From the NCBI GenBank assembly GCA_018829465.1, contig JAHJTN010000019.1, positions 62,001 through 126,000 of the forward strand: DNA of 64,000 nt. The letters run 5' to 3'. The notes under the pieces are model-generated. The model was not told where the DNA came from and ran no database searches. It saw nothing but the letters and a program-made list of their open reading frames with translations. How positions within the stretch are numbered: the stretch's first letter is position 1; each line of letters opens with the position of its first letter. Of this stretch, positions 52,183 to 60,345 are shown in pieces. A program made the translations under genes and the position numbers. This stretch comes from Bacteroidota bacterium (lineage in GTDB: Bacteria; Bacteroidota; Bacteroidia; Flavobacteriales; Flavobacteriaceae).

Positions 52183-53582
52183 CAGCTTTTATCATCCAAT
52201 CATCAGTTTGTCTGCTATTATTTTGGCTGGCTTACGAATTTTGGTTTCGCAAAGAGACTTTTTACCAATGGAATCGCATTTATTTGCTCGCCACTCCACT
52301 TTTGTCAATGACACTTCCCTTCCTGTCTTTTGATTTTATGCAAGCGTTTGCGCCTCAAACTTTTGTGATTTCCTTGCCCGAAGTGGTTGTGGGTACGGCA
52401 AATCAAACCGATGTTGTCTTGCCCACACAGTCAATCACCTTCCCTTGGCAAGAAATTTGGTATGCAGGCATGCTTTTCTTTTCCATTCTTTTGTTGTTCA
52501 AATTTTACACACTCAGACAAATTGTTAAAAAGGGAACTCGGACGCAATCGGGCACATACACCTTGGTGGAGTTAGACAACCAATACCACGCCTTCTCTTT
52601 TTGGTCGTTTATAGTTTTGGGTAGAGAAATTCAAGGTATGGACAAAGCCTATATTCTGCAACACGAGTCGATACACTTAAGGCAAAAACACAGTTTAGAC
52701 CTTATTTTCTTCGAACTGCTTCGCGTTGTTTTTTGGTTCAATCCGCTGCTGTGGATCTATCAAAAAAGGCTCATTGAACTTCACGAATTCTATGTAGATC
52801 GCATCATGCACACCCGGAACGAGCCGCTGCATTACACCTTTTTACTCAATCAAATTTTTGAAGTTCAAAACTTTTCATTTGCAAACTCCTTCTTTAATAA
52901 ATCATTAATTCAAAAAAGATTACTTATGCTACGCAAAAATCCATCGAGCAAAGCCAAACGCATCAAGTTTGCGTTGCTCCTTCCGCTTGTTTTCGGGATG
53001 CTTTTTTATGTGTCTTGCCAAAACGAAGCCAAAAAATTGACCGTCAGCGAACAACTGGACGAGCTGCTTTTGGAAATTGAAAAAAGAGACTCCGGGTTGA
53101 CCAAAGAGGAATCCAAAAAACTCATGGATGTCGTTATCAAAGGGATAAAAATAGACCCGAACGGAAAATCAAATACCAATCGAAGTACAACAATGATAGA
53201 GGTTCTGGAAAACATTGACACCACTGTGGTGAGTGTACCTTTTGCCGTGATTGACAAGGCACCCGTCTTTCCGGGTTGTGAAAACAGCAGCCTCGAAGAA
53301 GGCAAAAATTGTTTTCAGCAAAAAATGGAAGCACACATCCGCGAAAATTTCCAATATCCCGAAGCAGCTCAAGAGAACAACATCCAAGGTAGGGTTTATG
53401 TACAGTTTACCATCAACGAAAAGGGTCTTGTAGAGGAATATCGCTTGCGTGGCCCCGATCCATTATTGGAAGCAGAAGCCGCGCGCATTGTCAAACTACT
53501 GCCTAAGTTTGAATCCGGAGAACAAAAAGGAAAACCGGTAAAAGTGCCGTTTTCTATTCCTATCAATTTTAAATTGGAGTAG
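52179..53582 (+). CDS. BlaR1-like M56 metallopeptidase with C-terminal TonB domain
   Basis: The 467-residue membrane protein has N-terminal membrane helices (about 5-22, 37-55, 95-112), the M56 zinc motif HESIH (H162, E163, H166) with ELHEFYVD downstream as further ligand region, and another helix near 265-283. Residues about 385-467 form a TonB C-terminal-like domain (GRVYVQFTINEKGLVEEYRL). No penicillin-binding sensor domain is present, so the signal is not a beta-lactam bound in the BlaR1 way. Overlap with the repressor gene by four bases indicates one signalling pair. Confidence 0.88.
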   Translation: MTAFIIQSSVCLLLFWLAYEFWFRKETFYQWNRIYLLATPLLSMTLPFLSFDFMQAFAPQTFVISLPEVVVGTANQTDVVLPTQSITFPWQEIWYAGMLFFSILLLFKFYTLRQIVKKGTRTQSGTYTLVELDNQYHAFSFWSFIVLGREIQGMDKAYILQHESIHLRQKHSLDLIFFELLRVVFWFNPLLWIYQKRLIELHEFYVDRIMHTRNEPLHYTFLLNQIFEVQNFSFANSFFNKSLIQKRLLMLRKNPSSKAKRIKFALLLPLVFGMLFYVSCQNEAKKLTVSEQLDELLLEIEKRDSGLTKEESKKLMDVVIKGIKIDPNGKSNTNRSTTMIEVLENIDTTVVSVPFAVIDKAPVFPGCENSSLEEGKNCFQQKMEAHIRENFQYPEAAQENNIQGRVYVQFTINEKGLVEEYRLRGPDPLLEAEAARIVKLLPKFESGEQKGKPVKVPFSIPINFKLE

Positions 53583-53603
53583 TAATAATATCAAACAAAC
53601 CCT

Positions 53604-54110
53604 ATGAAATTAAAAATCTCATTTTGGATTTTACTGATTATCGGAATAATAAGCTGCAAAGAAAAATCATCTGAAACCAAAAACAATTTTAAAAATGAAC
53701 CAAAAGTAGTGAGTGGCGACAATGAAGAAGCTTTTAACGAAATTAAGAAATTGAATTTGGACAGCATTTATCCAAATCTGCTTGACCCAAAAAATGTTAC
53801 GGAATCAGAATATCAAGAAGTTGAAAAATCTTGGGTGAAATTTCACGAAAATGTTTCTGAATTCATAAAGTTCGAAAATTTTGATTGGGAAGTTCCCGAC
53901 TCAACCATTACGGTATTGAATAGAATATATTTCAGTAAAGAAGGAACAGTGGACTACTATACTTTTAAAATTATGAACCATTCAGTTTCCGCCGAAAAAC
54001 GAGCTGAATATGAAAAAGTTCTTCAAAAGTTTAGTGAAAATGTTAAAATAGACTTGGATAGAAATGAGCAGTATGCACAGTGTGGAAAAATTAAATATCT
54101 AAACTATTAA
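53604..54110 (+). CDS. Small lipoprotein, unknown function
   Basis: The 168-residue protein has a lipoprotein signal (lipobox IISC, C18). The mature chain is acidic and mainly helical, with conserved-looking stretches FIKFENFDWEVPDSTITVLN and YFSKEGTVDYYTFKIMNHSV. No domain was recognised. It follows the M56 gene by 21 bases and is probably the third gene of the operon and a candidate target or partner of the signalling pair. Its codon use looks richer in A and T than the preceding gene. Confidence 0.7.
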   Translation: MKLKISFWILLIIGIISCKEKSSETKNNFKNEPKVVSGDNEEAFNEIKKLNLDSIYPNLLDPKNVTESEYQEVEKSWVKFHENVSEFIKFENFDWEVPDSTITVLNRIYFSKEGTVDYYTFKIMNHSVSAEKRAEYEKVLQKFSENVKIDLDRNEQYAQCGKIKYLNY

Positions 54111-54268
54111 AATCCTATTGCAAACAACGCATGGCTTATGGTAAGTTATAGGCTTAAATCGAAAGATTATAAATTTTCACAAGAGTAATTGAACAGCTGT
54201 ATAAAGTGTGTAAATTTACCTCGCCGCAATTTATATACGCAAAAAAGTAAACTTTTTTTGAATTGGCC

Positions 54269-54300
54269 GGCAACTTACGCTCTGCAGAGCAGAGGTTGCC
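54269..54300. other. Nested hairpin before the TPR gene
   Basis: GGCAAC/GTTGCC (54269-54274, 54295-54300) encloses the self-complementary GCTCTGCAGAGC (54279-54290). It is followed by TTTATTTTG, so it may be a terminator of the upstream operon and lies at the promoter of the next gene. Confidence 0.55.
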
Positions 54301-54315
54301 TTTATTTTGTATAGC

Positions 54316-55461
54316 ATGAGTATATTCGCTAAATATCTTTGTTTGTTCGCCGCTTTTGTCAGTGGTGAAATGGTGGCGCAGTCAACCTTACATCGGGCAG
54401 ACAGTCTTTATGAGAACGGACAGTTTTCGGATGCTGCAAAATTATATGCCAACATTTCTAACGAACGCGGACAACTGCAACTGGCACGGTCCTTCCAAGC
54501 CATAGGTTTATCAAATAAAGCAAGGGAAACCTACGAAAAACTCTGGCTATACCATCCCGATTTCCTCTTGGCCGGCTTTGAATTGGGTAAATGGTATGCG
54601 ACTTCCGGGAAACCGGATTTGGCCAAAAACATATTTAAAACCCTGATTAGCAAAGACAGTCTCAATCCGGAATATTACTACAGACTTGGTCTGTTGGAGA
54701 AGACCACCAACTCGTACAAAAGCGCACTTGAGAATTTTTTAACAGCCATCCGTCTCGATAGTTTACACCTAAAGTCGGTGTATCAAACCGGAGTGGTTTA
54801 CACCATGTTTAAAGCCTACAATGCCGCGGCCGAACAGGTTGACAAAGGACTCGCTATCGATTCAACCAACTTGGAATTGACTAGCATAAGGGCACAAATT
54901 TATTTCAACAACCGAGATTATACCGAGGCGATTGACTTTTACCAAAAACTTTTGACAAACGGCCAATCCGATTTTTTTATTTACAGAGATTTGGCGGAAT
55001 CTTACGAAAGGGTTGGCAATCTCGAATGGGCACTTTGCTATTACGAGAAAGCTTTTGCACTCACAGATGATGATCCGGAAATTTTATTCACGATGAGCAA
55101 AATCTATCTAAATATGGAGGAACCGGATTTTGCGCTGAAACTGGTCAATCAAGCAATCGAAGAACGGCAGTACAATTTTGTGAGAGAATACATGCACAAG
55201 GGTGAAATTTTTAAGCAACAAAAAGATTATAAAAGCGCTTTAGAAGCCTATTTAGAAGCACACGAAGAATTGCCCGAAGATCCTACTGTGTATTTTCAGG
55301 TTTGTATATTGGCCAACTTTTACTATAAAGATCCGCAAACCAAACTCAACTACTTTAAAGCCTTTTTAAACAAATACGGCGATCGAAAAACCGGTTTTGA
55401 AGACTTTGTTCAAAGTCGAATTTCAGCACTGAATGCAGAAATACACTTATCAAAGGAATAG
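54316..55461 (+). CDS. Secreted tetratricopeptide-repeat protein
   Basis: The ATG at 54316 (MSIFAKYLCLFAAFVSGEMV) begins a signal peptide; mature protein starts near AQSTLHRAD. About seven TPR units cover the 381 residues, including ADSLYENGQFSDAAKLYANI, FELGKWYATSGKPDLAKNIF, RLGLLEKTTNSYKSALENFL, LAESYERVGNLEWALCYYEK and GEIFKQQKDYKSALEAYLEA. It probably acts as an envelope scaffold. A near-consensus box TATTTTG lies seven bases before the ATG, so the leader would be extremely short. The partner is unknown. Confidence 0.85.
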   Translation: MSIFAKYLCLFAAFVSGEMVAQSTLHRADSLYENGQFSDAAKLYANISNERGQLQLARSFQAIGLSNKARETYEKLWLYHPDFLLAGFELGKWYATSGKPDLAKNIFKTLISKDSLNPEYYYRLGLLEKTTNSYKSALENFLTAIRLDSLHLKSVYQTGVVYTMFKAYNAAAEQVDKGLAIDSTNLELTSIRAQIYFNNRDYTEAIDFYQKLLTNGQSDFFIYRDLAESYERVGNLEWALCYYEKAFALTDDDPEILFTMSKIYLNMEEPDFALKLVNQAIEERQYNFVREYMHKGEIFKQQKDYKSALEAYLEAHEELPEDPTVYFQVCILANFYYKDPQTKLNYFKAFLNKYGDRKTGFEDFVQSRISALNAEIHLSKE

Positions 55462-55561
55462 CAAGAGGTAGGTTCTAGAGGTATAACTGTATTTTTTAGC
55501 ATTCAATTATTTTACAGAAGGTAAAATACCTGTTATCGTTACAAAACTCGTTCACATTCCT

Positions 55562-55569
55562 TATTTTTG
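55562..55569 (+). promoter_or_regulatory. -7 box of the fluC gene
   Basis: TATTTTTG is an exact TAnnTTTG match, 17 bases before the TTG start at 55586. No fluoride riboswitch fold was seen upstream. Confidence 0.5.
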
Positions 55570-55585
55570 GGGAAATCTTTTAGGT

Positions 55586-55954
55586 TTGAAAAATATTTTA
55601 CTCATATTCATTGGCGGTGGGGGCGGCAGTGTTTTTAGATATCTGTTAGGAAAATGGCTCAATACGGGTGCGTTTCTACCTTGGGGTACTTTTGTTGCCA
55701 ATGTAGGAGGCTCTTTTTTCATCGGACTTATTTTGGCATATACAGGCAAACACGAGTCTCAATGGCCTATTTATCTTTTGGCTGTTGGTTTCTGTGGAGG
55801 ATTTACTACATTTTCCGGTTTTGCCTTCGAAAATTTACAATTTATTACAGAAAAAGCTTTTTTATCCTTTTCAATCTATAGTGTACTAACCTTTGCCTCT
55901 TGCATTTTTGCTGTATTCTGTGGCATATTAACCTGCAAGTATTTTATAGGTTAA
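55586..55954 (+). CDS. crcB: Fluoride channel FluC (CrcB)
   Basis: The 122-residue membrane protein exports fluoride as a dual-topology dimer. Family motifs are GGGGGSVFRYLLG, WGTFVANVGGSFFIGL (with the pore Asn) and GFCGGFTTFSGFAFE (with the Phe-box and the Na+-site TTFS). Four hydrophobic segments are present. No ATG lies in frame before the conserved N terminus, so the TTG at 55586 is the best start. It stands alone between the TPR gene and the ammonium genes. Confidence 0.9.
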   Translation: MKNILLIFIGGGGGSVFRYLLGKWLNTGAFLPWGTFVANVGGSFFIGLILAYTGKHESQWPIYLLAVGFCGGFTTFSGFAFENLQFITEKAFLSFSIYSVLTFASCIFAVFCGILTCKYFIG

Positions 55955-55997
55955 TAAACCGTTACGTAAATCTTATTTTTTTACATAATTTTATGAT

Positions 55998-56020
55998 ATA
56001 CCCTGTTTTTTAATGGGTAT
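55998..56020. other. Inverted repeat ATACCC/GGGTAT
   Basis: ATACCC and GGGTAT flank eleven bases. It could end the fluC transcript or be a protein site upstream of the ammonium operon promoter. Evidence is only the symmetry. Confidence 0.35.
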
Positions 56021-56051
56021 AAAATTCAATTTTAATAAATATACACACATG

Positions 56052-56080
56052 ACCCCCTAAATTTTTGGGGGTTATTTTTT
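56052..56080 (+). terminator. Rho-independent terminator
   Basis: ACCCCC and GGGGGT form a six-base stem followed by TATTTTTTT. It ends transcription from fluC. Its right arm overlaps the -33 box of the next promoter. Confidence 0.75.
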
Positions 56081-56094
56081 TATATATAATTTTG
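56064..56094 (+). promoter_or_regulatory. Promoter of the P-II/ammonium transporter operon
   Basis: TTTG (56064-56067), a 19-base spacer and TAATTTTG (56087-56094) match the Bacteroidota promoter exactly. The ATG at 56123 would be about 20 bases from the transcript start. The -33 box lies within the preceding terminator hairpin. Confidence 0.7.
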
Positions 56095-56122
56095 GCATGC
56101 AACAATTAATTAACGGATTATT

Positions 56123-56461
56123 ATGAAAAAAATCGAAGCAATCATTAGAAAATCCAAATTTGATGAGGTCAAAGATGCACTTCATCAGGTTCAGGTAAAC
56201 TTTTTCAGTTATTGGGACGTCACAGGAGTTGGCAACGAGAAAGAAGGTCATGTATATCGGGGGGTTACTTATAGTACCTCGGATATTCAACGTCGGTATC
56301 TTTCTATAGTGGTGTCCGATTCATTTCTGGAGCGAACCATCGACACAATTTTGAAAACCGCCTACACCGGCAATGTAGGAGACGGAAAAATATTTGTGTC
56401 TGACATTTCGGAAACCTATCGCATTCGAACTGCTGAGAAAGGCGAAGGCTCTCTCAAATAA
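56123..56461 (+). CDS. P-II family nitrogen regulator
   Basis: The 112-residue protein matches GlnB/GlnK: it senses nitrogen, energy and 2-oxoglutarate and gates the ammonium channel. The B-loop TGNVGDGKIFV and C-loop YRIRTAEKGE are intact. The T-loop differs from E. coli: GVGNEKEGHVYRG replaces GFGRQKGHTELYRG, so Gln39 is absent and the loop is shorter; a tyrosine (VTYSTSD) remains near the uridylylation position, and Lys58 is replaced by Arg. Effector binding may thus differ. Position directly before amt makes it GlnK-like. Confidence 0.92.
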   Translation: MKKIEAIIRKSKFDEVKDALHQVQVNFFSYWDVTGVGNEKEGHVYRGVTYSTSDIQRRYLSIVVSDSFLERTIDTILKTAYTGNVGDGKIFVSDISETYRIRTAEKGEGSLK

Positions 56462-56488
56462 TTTATTCTTCATTAACTCTTTTTAACT

Positions 56489-57712
56489 ATGGAAAACTCA
56501 CTATTTACAGCTAACAATATATGGATGATGATTTGTACCGGATTGGTCTTTATCATGCATCTCGGATTTTCGTTTTTGGAAATCGGTCTTACGCGTCAGA
56601 AAAACACCATCAACATCCTCTTCAAAAATATGTTTATCATATGTGCGGGTCTTGTTCTTTACGCACTCATTGGTTTTGGATTGATGTATCCCGGTGAATT
56701 TAACGGCGTGCTGGGGTTTGGCGGTCTCGGCCTTAGACTTCCCGAAAATGGACTTACTGCAGAATACGCCTCAGGTGGTTATACGTATTGGACCGACTTC
56801 TTATTTCAAGGAATGTTTGCTGCTACAGCGGCCACCATCGTGTCGGGTGCGGTAGCAGAACGCGTGAAACTGGAAAGTTTTATTCTTTTTACCATTATTT
56901 ATGTCGGACTGATTTACCCTATAGCCGGATCGTGGCAGTGGGGAGGCGGGTTTCTTTCCGAAATGGGCTTCTACGATTTTGCCGGTTCCACCTTGGTACA
57001 TTCCGTAGGAGGTTGGGCTGCTTTAATTGCTGTCTATTTACTGGGACCTCGTATTGGTAAATTTTCCGAAAGTGGAAAAGTTGGCGCCATACCCGGACAC
57101 AACTTACCTCTAGCTACCGCAGGTGTGCTTATCTTATGGCTTGGTTGGTTTGGTTTTAACGGAGGTTCTGTTCTATCTGCAGACCCGGCTGCTACTTCTT
57201 TGGTATTGGTAACCACTTCCTTGGCAGCAGCAGCAGGTGGTATTTCAGGTTTTCTTTTTGCATACATCCGCTACAAAAAATATGACCTAACTATGTTTCT
57301 CAACGGAATTTTGGGCGGCTTGGTAGGCATTACCGCAGGAGCCGATCAAATGGGCATTACCGATAGTTTGGTTATTGGTCTTTTGGCCGGTGTGATTGTG
57401 GTGTTGGGCGTTGCCCTGATAGACAAACTCAAGCTCGATGACCCTGTGGGTGCCATTGCAGTACACCTCATCTGTGGCATTTTCGGCACACTTGCTGTAG
57501 GCATCTTTGGCGCAAAAGCCGGTTGGGAACAGTTTGTTCACCAATTGGTGGGCGTTGGGTTAATTGGCCTGTTCTGTTGTATATCTGCATTCATCATTTT
57601 ATTTGCACTCAAGAAAACCTTAGGGCTACGCGTGAGCAAAGAAGAAGAAGTGGAGGGCTTAGACCTACACGAACACGGCATGACAGCTTATCCTGACTTT
57701 AGACTTGACTAA
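56489..57712 (+). CDS. amtB: Ammonium transporter (Amt family)
   Basis: The 407-residue inner-membrane protein has eleven hydrophobic segments and conserved Amt motifs: GGYTYWTDFLFQ (Trp near the outer gate), AGSTLVHSVGGWAAL and GAIAVHLICGIFGTLAVG with the twin pore histidines, and HNLPLATAGVLILWLGWFGFN. No cleaved signal peptide is evident at the N terminus. It follows the P-II gene by 27 bases, an arrangement in which P-II plugs the channel when nitrogen is plentiful. The transcript likely ends at the hairpin beginning at 57719. Confidence 0.95.
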   Translation: MENSLFTANNIWMMICTGLVFIMHLGFSFLEIGLTRQKNTINILFKNMFIICAGLVLYALIGFGLMYPGEFNGVLGFGGLGLRLPENGLTAEYASGGYTYWTDFLFQGMFAATAATIVSGAVAERVKLESFILFTIIYVGLIYPIAGSWQWGGGFLSEMGFYDFAGSTLVHSVGGWAALIAVYLLGPRIGKFSESGKVGAIPGHNLPLATAGVLILWLGWFGFNGGSVLSADPAATSLVLVTTSLAAAAGGISGFLFAYIRYKKYDLTMFLNGILGGLVGITAGADQMGITDSLVIGLLAGVIVVLGVALIDKLKLDDPVGAIAVHLICGIFGTLAVGIFGAKAGWEQFVHQLVGVGLIGLFCCISAFIILFALKKTLGLRVSKEEEVEGLDLHEHGMTAYPDFRLD

Positions 57713-57718
57713 AAAAAA

Positions 57719-57746
57719 GGGAGCACGCGGCAACGTGCTCCCCTAT
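57719..57746 (+). terminator. Terminator-type hairpin after amtB
   Basis: GGGAGCACG and CGTGCTCCC form a perfect nine-base stem with loop CGGCAA (57719-57742), preceded by a run of A. The following T run is short (CTATTTCC), so some transcription may continue into the porin gene. Confidence 0.7.
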
Positions 57747-57823
57747 TTCCAAGGTCAAAAGGTTATCAAACAAACTTGCGTTCGGAAAAAAACAAGTATT
57801 TATTCATTTAACACCTTTCTATT

Positions 57824-58981
57824 ATGGAAAAACTCACTACAAATATCGGAAAAAAATTACAATATGTATTTCTGATGATTCCCGCTGTGCTCTTTGCGCA
57901 AGAAACCACTACGGTCACTTTACCTTTCACTTTTTCAGGTTCAGTGGACACCTATTTCAGACAAAATATAGGCAGCTCTAACAGAGCATCCGATCCGAGT
58001 GCGCCCAATACTTCTTTTGCCAACGATCCTGGCTTTGCCCTAGGCATGTTCAATCTTATTGCAGGCTACGAAGGTGAAAAAGTAGGCTTTGTTGCAGACT
58101 TAGTTTTCGGTCCGCGCGGTGAAGACGCTGTTTTTTTATCAGACGGTAATTCGAGTATCGTCAATCAATTGTATGTGTACTGGAACGCAACGGACAAATT
58201 GAAATTTACCTTTGGCAATTTTAATACCTTCTTGGGTTACGAAGTAATTTCGCCTACGGCCAATTTCAACTACTCTACTTCGTATATGTTTTCTTTTGGA
58301 CCGTTTTCTCATACAGGACTCAAAGCCGACTACGCTGTCACGGACAAGTTTTCGGTGATGGCAGCAGTGATGAATCCGACAGATTATACAGAATTTAACC
58401 CCGATGCGAGTTATACTTTTGGCGCACAATTGGGTTATACCGAAGAAAAATGGACTGCTTTCTTAAACTTTCTTGTCGGTGACCAAGACGGTCTTTTAGA
58501 CCCCGATGCCGATGTTGTTGGAGACACCTCTGCGGGAACTACCTTCCAAGTAGATTTAACCGCCGGATGGGACGTTACCGAAAAATGGTATTTAGGTCTC
58601 AACGCAACGTACAATACCACAGAATCCGGTCAGTCATTTTTACCAACCGGCATCAGTGAAACGGATGGCCCCAGTACCGATTTTTACGGAAGTGCCCTCT
58701 ATCTTCAATACAAGTTTTCTGAAACATTTGCTTTAGGCGCCAGAGGAGAATACTTTAAAGAATTTAATGGTGGCGTAGGTGCCATTGGCACTTACGACTC
58801 GGGCGGCGAGGCCGATGTTTATGAAGTTACACTCTCCGGAAATTACAAAATTGGCGGACTTACCATCATTCCCGAATTTAGGGTAGATACCGCCTCAGAA
58901 GATGTATTTATCAACGCAGACAGAAGCGGGCTTAAACCAAATTTGGCATCATTCTTGTTAGCTGCTGTATATAGTTTTTAG
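57824..58981 (+). CDS. Outer-membrane beta-barrel porin (BBP2/OmpL-like)
   Basis: The 385-residue protein has a signal peptide ending near ALFAQ and is then made of alternating beta strands (FSGSVDTYFRQNIG, NQLYVYWNATDKLKFTFGNF, HTGLKADYAVTDKFSVMAAV) ending in a C-terminal aromatic strand (LLAAVYSF). This fits the beta-barrel porin-2 family, which often accompanies amt/P-II genes in Bacteroidota. It probably lets ammonium or small solutes cross the outer membrane. A terminator-type hairpin separates it from amtB, so it may be transcribed at a lower or separate level. Confidence 0.85.
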   Translation: MEKLTTNIGKKLQYVFLMIPAVLFAQETTTVTLPFTFSGSVDTYFRQNIGSSNRASDPSAPNTSFANDPGFALGMFNLIAGYEGEKVGFVADLVFGPRGEDAVFLSDGNSSIVNQLYVYWNATDKLKFTFGNFNTFLGYEVISPTANFNYSTSYMFSFGPFSHTGLKADYAVTDKFSVMAAVMNPTDYTEFNPDASYTFGAQLGYTEEKWTAFLNFLVGDQDGLLDPDADVVGDTSAGTTFQVDLTAGWDVTEKWYLGLNATYNTTESGQSFLPTGISETDGPSTDFYGSALYLQYKFSETFALGARGEYFKEFNGGVGAIGTYDSGGEADVYEVTLSGNYKIGGLTIIPEFRVDTASEDVFINADRSGLKPNLASFLLAAVYSF

Positions 58982-59013
58982 ATAAACTCATTTGAAATTG
59001 CTATGAAAAAGAG

Positions 59014-59039
59014 AACCACGTCGGAAGGCGTGGTTTTTT
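59014..59039 (+). terminator. Rho-independent terminator
   Basis: AACCACG and CGTGGTT (with extra TC/GG pairs around loop GGAA) form a stem followed by TTTT. It ends the porin gene. Confidence 0.85.
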
Positions 59040-59126
59040 ATTCAATATGATGTCAAAAAACCTTACCATTCGCTTTTTGATTTTGAATACTGCACCTTAT
59101 TTTCAAAAATATACGATTGAAAAAAG

Positions 59127-59134
59127 TACTTTTG
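59127..59134 (+). promoter_or_regulatory. -7 box of the DUF4286/ksgA operon
   Basis: TACTTTTG is an exact TAnnTTTG match 14 bases before the ATG at 59148. The -33 box is unclear. Confidence 0.5.
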
Positions 59135-59147
59135 TGAAAAATAAAGT

Positions 59148-59477
59148 ATGTACATCTACAATGTCACCATCCTTATTGAACGCGACGCAGAAGAAGCTTG
59201 GTTGCGTTGGATGCAGCAAACCCACATACCCGAAATGCTGGCTACACAAAAGTTTGTGAAAGCCAACATGCACAAAGTAATTTCTTCGTTTGAAACTTCA
59301 GAACATCCCAGCTATGCCGTGCAATACACAGCCAAAACCTATGAGGATATTCAAACTTATTATGCACAGCATGCCGCGCGCCTACGCGATGCCGCTTTTG
59401 CTGCCTTTGGTAATAAATTTATTGCCATTCGAACGGAATTAGAACCTGTTTTTGAGTTGAAAAACACCATAAAGTAA
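59148..59477 (+). CDS. DUF4286 family protein
   Basis: The 109-residue soluble protein starts [20 protein letters not shown] and contains the family's [16 protein letters not shown] and [10 protein letters not shown]-like end ([13 protein letters not shown]). The fold is likely a ferredoxin-like alpha/beta dimer as in antibiotic-biosynthesis monooxygenases, but the function is unknown. It lies five bases before ksgA and is cotranscribed with it, a common arrangement in Bacteroidota. Confidence 0.88.
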   Translation: MYIYNVTILIERDAEEAWLRWMQQTHIPEMLATQKFVKANMHKVISSFETSEHPSYAVQYTAKTYEDIQTYYAQHAARLRDAAFAAFGNKFIAIRTELEPVFELKNTIK

Positions 59478-59482
59478 ACAAA

Positions 59483-60265
59483 ATGCAAACCGTCAAAGCT
59501 AAAAAACATCTCGGACAGCATTTTTTGAAGGACGAAAACATCGCTGAGAAAATCGCTGACACCCTGCCACATGATGGCTTTGATACCATTTTGGAAATAG
59601 GTCCTGGCATGGGGGTCCTCACCAAATATTTAATGACTAAAGCACAACCGCTCCACCTTGTGGAAATAGATAGCGAATCGGTGGTTTATTTGTCTAATCA
59701 CTATCCGGATTTGACAAAGCATATACACAGAGAGGATTTTTTAAAAATGAATTTGGAAAATTTGTTTCCCGAGCAACAACTGGCTGTCATAGGCAATTTT
59801 CCTTACAACATCTCCACACAAATTGTCTTTAAGGCTCTAGAAAATAGAAACATAATTCCCGTTTTCGCCGGGATGTTTCAAAAAGAAGTTGCAGCGCGCA
59901 TTGCTTCAAAACCCGGCAGCAAAGTTTACGGTATCCTATCGGTACTTGTGCAGGCTTTTTACGATGTGGAATATCTCTTCACGGTTTCCGAGCAAGTTTT
60001 CAACCCGCCACCAAAAGTAAAATCGGGTGTCATTCGCCTCACGCGGAAGCAACACTTCCAACTCGATTGCGATGAAATGTTGTTTTTTAAAGTCGTCAAA
60101 ACGGCTTTTCAACAAAGGCGAAAGACTTTGCGCAACTCTCTTAAAGTCTTCGAGTTGGACACAAATTCAACAGCAGAAAAGCTGTTTTCAGAACGGCCGG
60201 AACGCTTGGGCGTGGTCGAATTTGTGGCTTTGACCCACCTCATCGAACACAGCCGGAAAATGTAA
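59483..60265 (+). CDS. rsmA: 16S rRNA dimethyladenosine transferase (KsgA/RsmA)
   Basis: The 260-residue methyltransferase dimethylates two adjacent adenosines near the 3' end of 16S rRNA. The N-terminal [15 protein letters not shown], the SAM-binding [14 protein letters not shown], the acidic VEIDSE, and the catalytic NFPYNIST (motif IV) are all intact. The C-terminal helical domain contains [13 protein letters not shown]. The length matches the family. It shares a short transcript with the DUF4286 gene and converges with glyA. Confidence 0.95.
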   Translation: MQTVKAKKHLGQHFLKDENIAEKIADTLPHDGFDTILEIGPGMGVLTKYLMTKAQPLHLVEIDSESVVYLSNHYPDLTKHIHREDFLKMNLENLFPEQQLAVIGNFPYNISTQIVFKALENRNIIPVFAGMFQKEVAARIASKPGSKVYGILSVLVQAFYDVEYLFTVSEQVFNPPPKVKSGVIRLTRKQHFQLDCDEMLFFKVVKTAFQQRRKTLRNSLKVFELDTNSTAEKLFSERPERLGVVEFVALTHLIEHSRKM

Positions 60266-60345
60266 ACAACTGACTGTAAGAATATTATTCCTTTTCTGTT
60301 TCGGATTTATTTTTCTTGTCTGTGGTTCGATTTTCTTTGAGAGGC

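Noticed and set aside
55462-55585. Fluoride riboswitch upstream of crcB
   Set aside because: The conserved GGNGATGG core and pseudoknot partners of the crcB motif are not seen.
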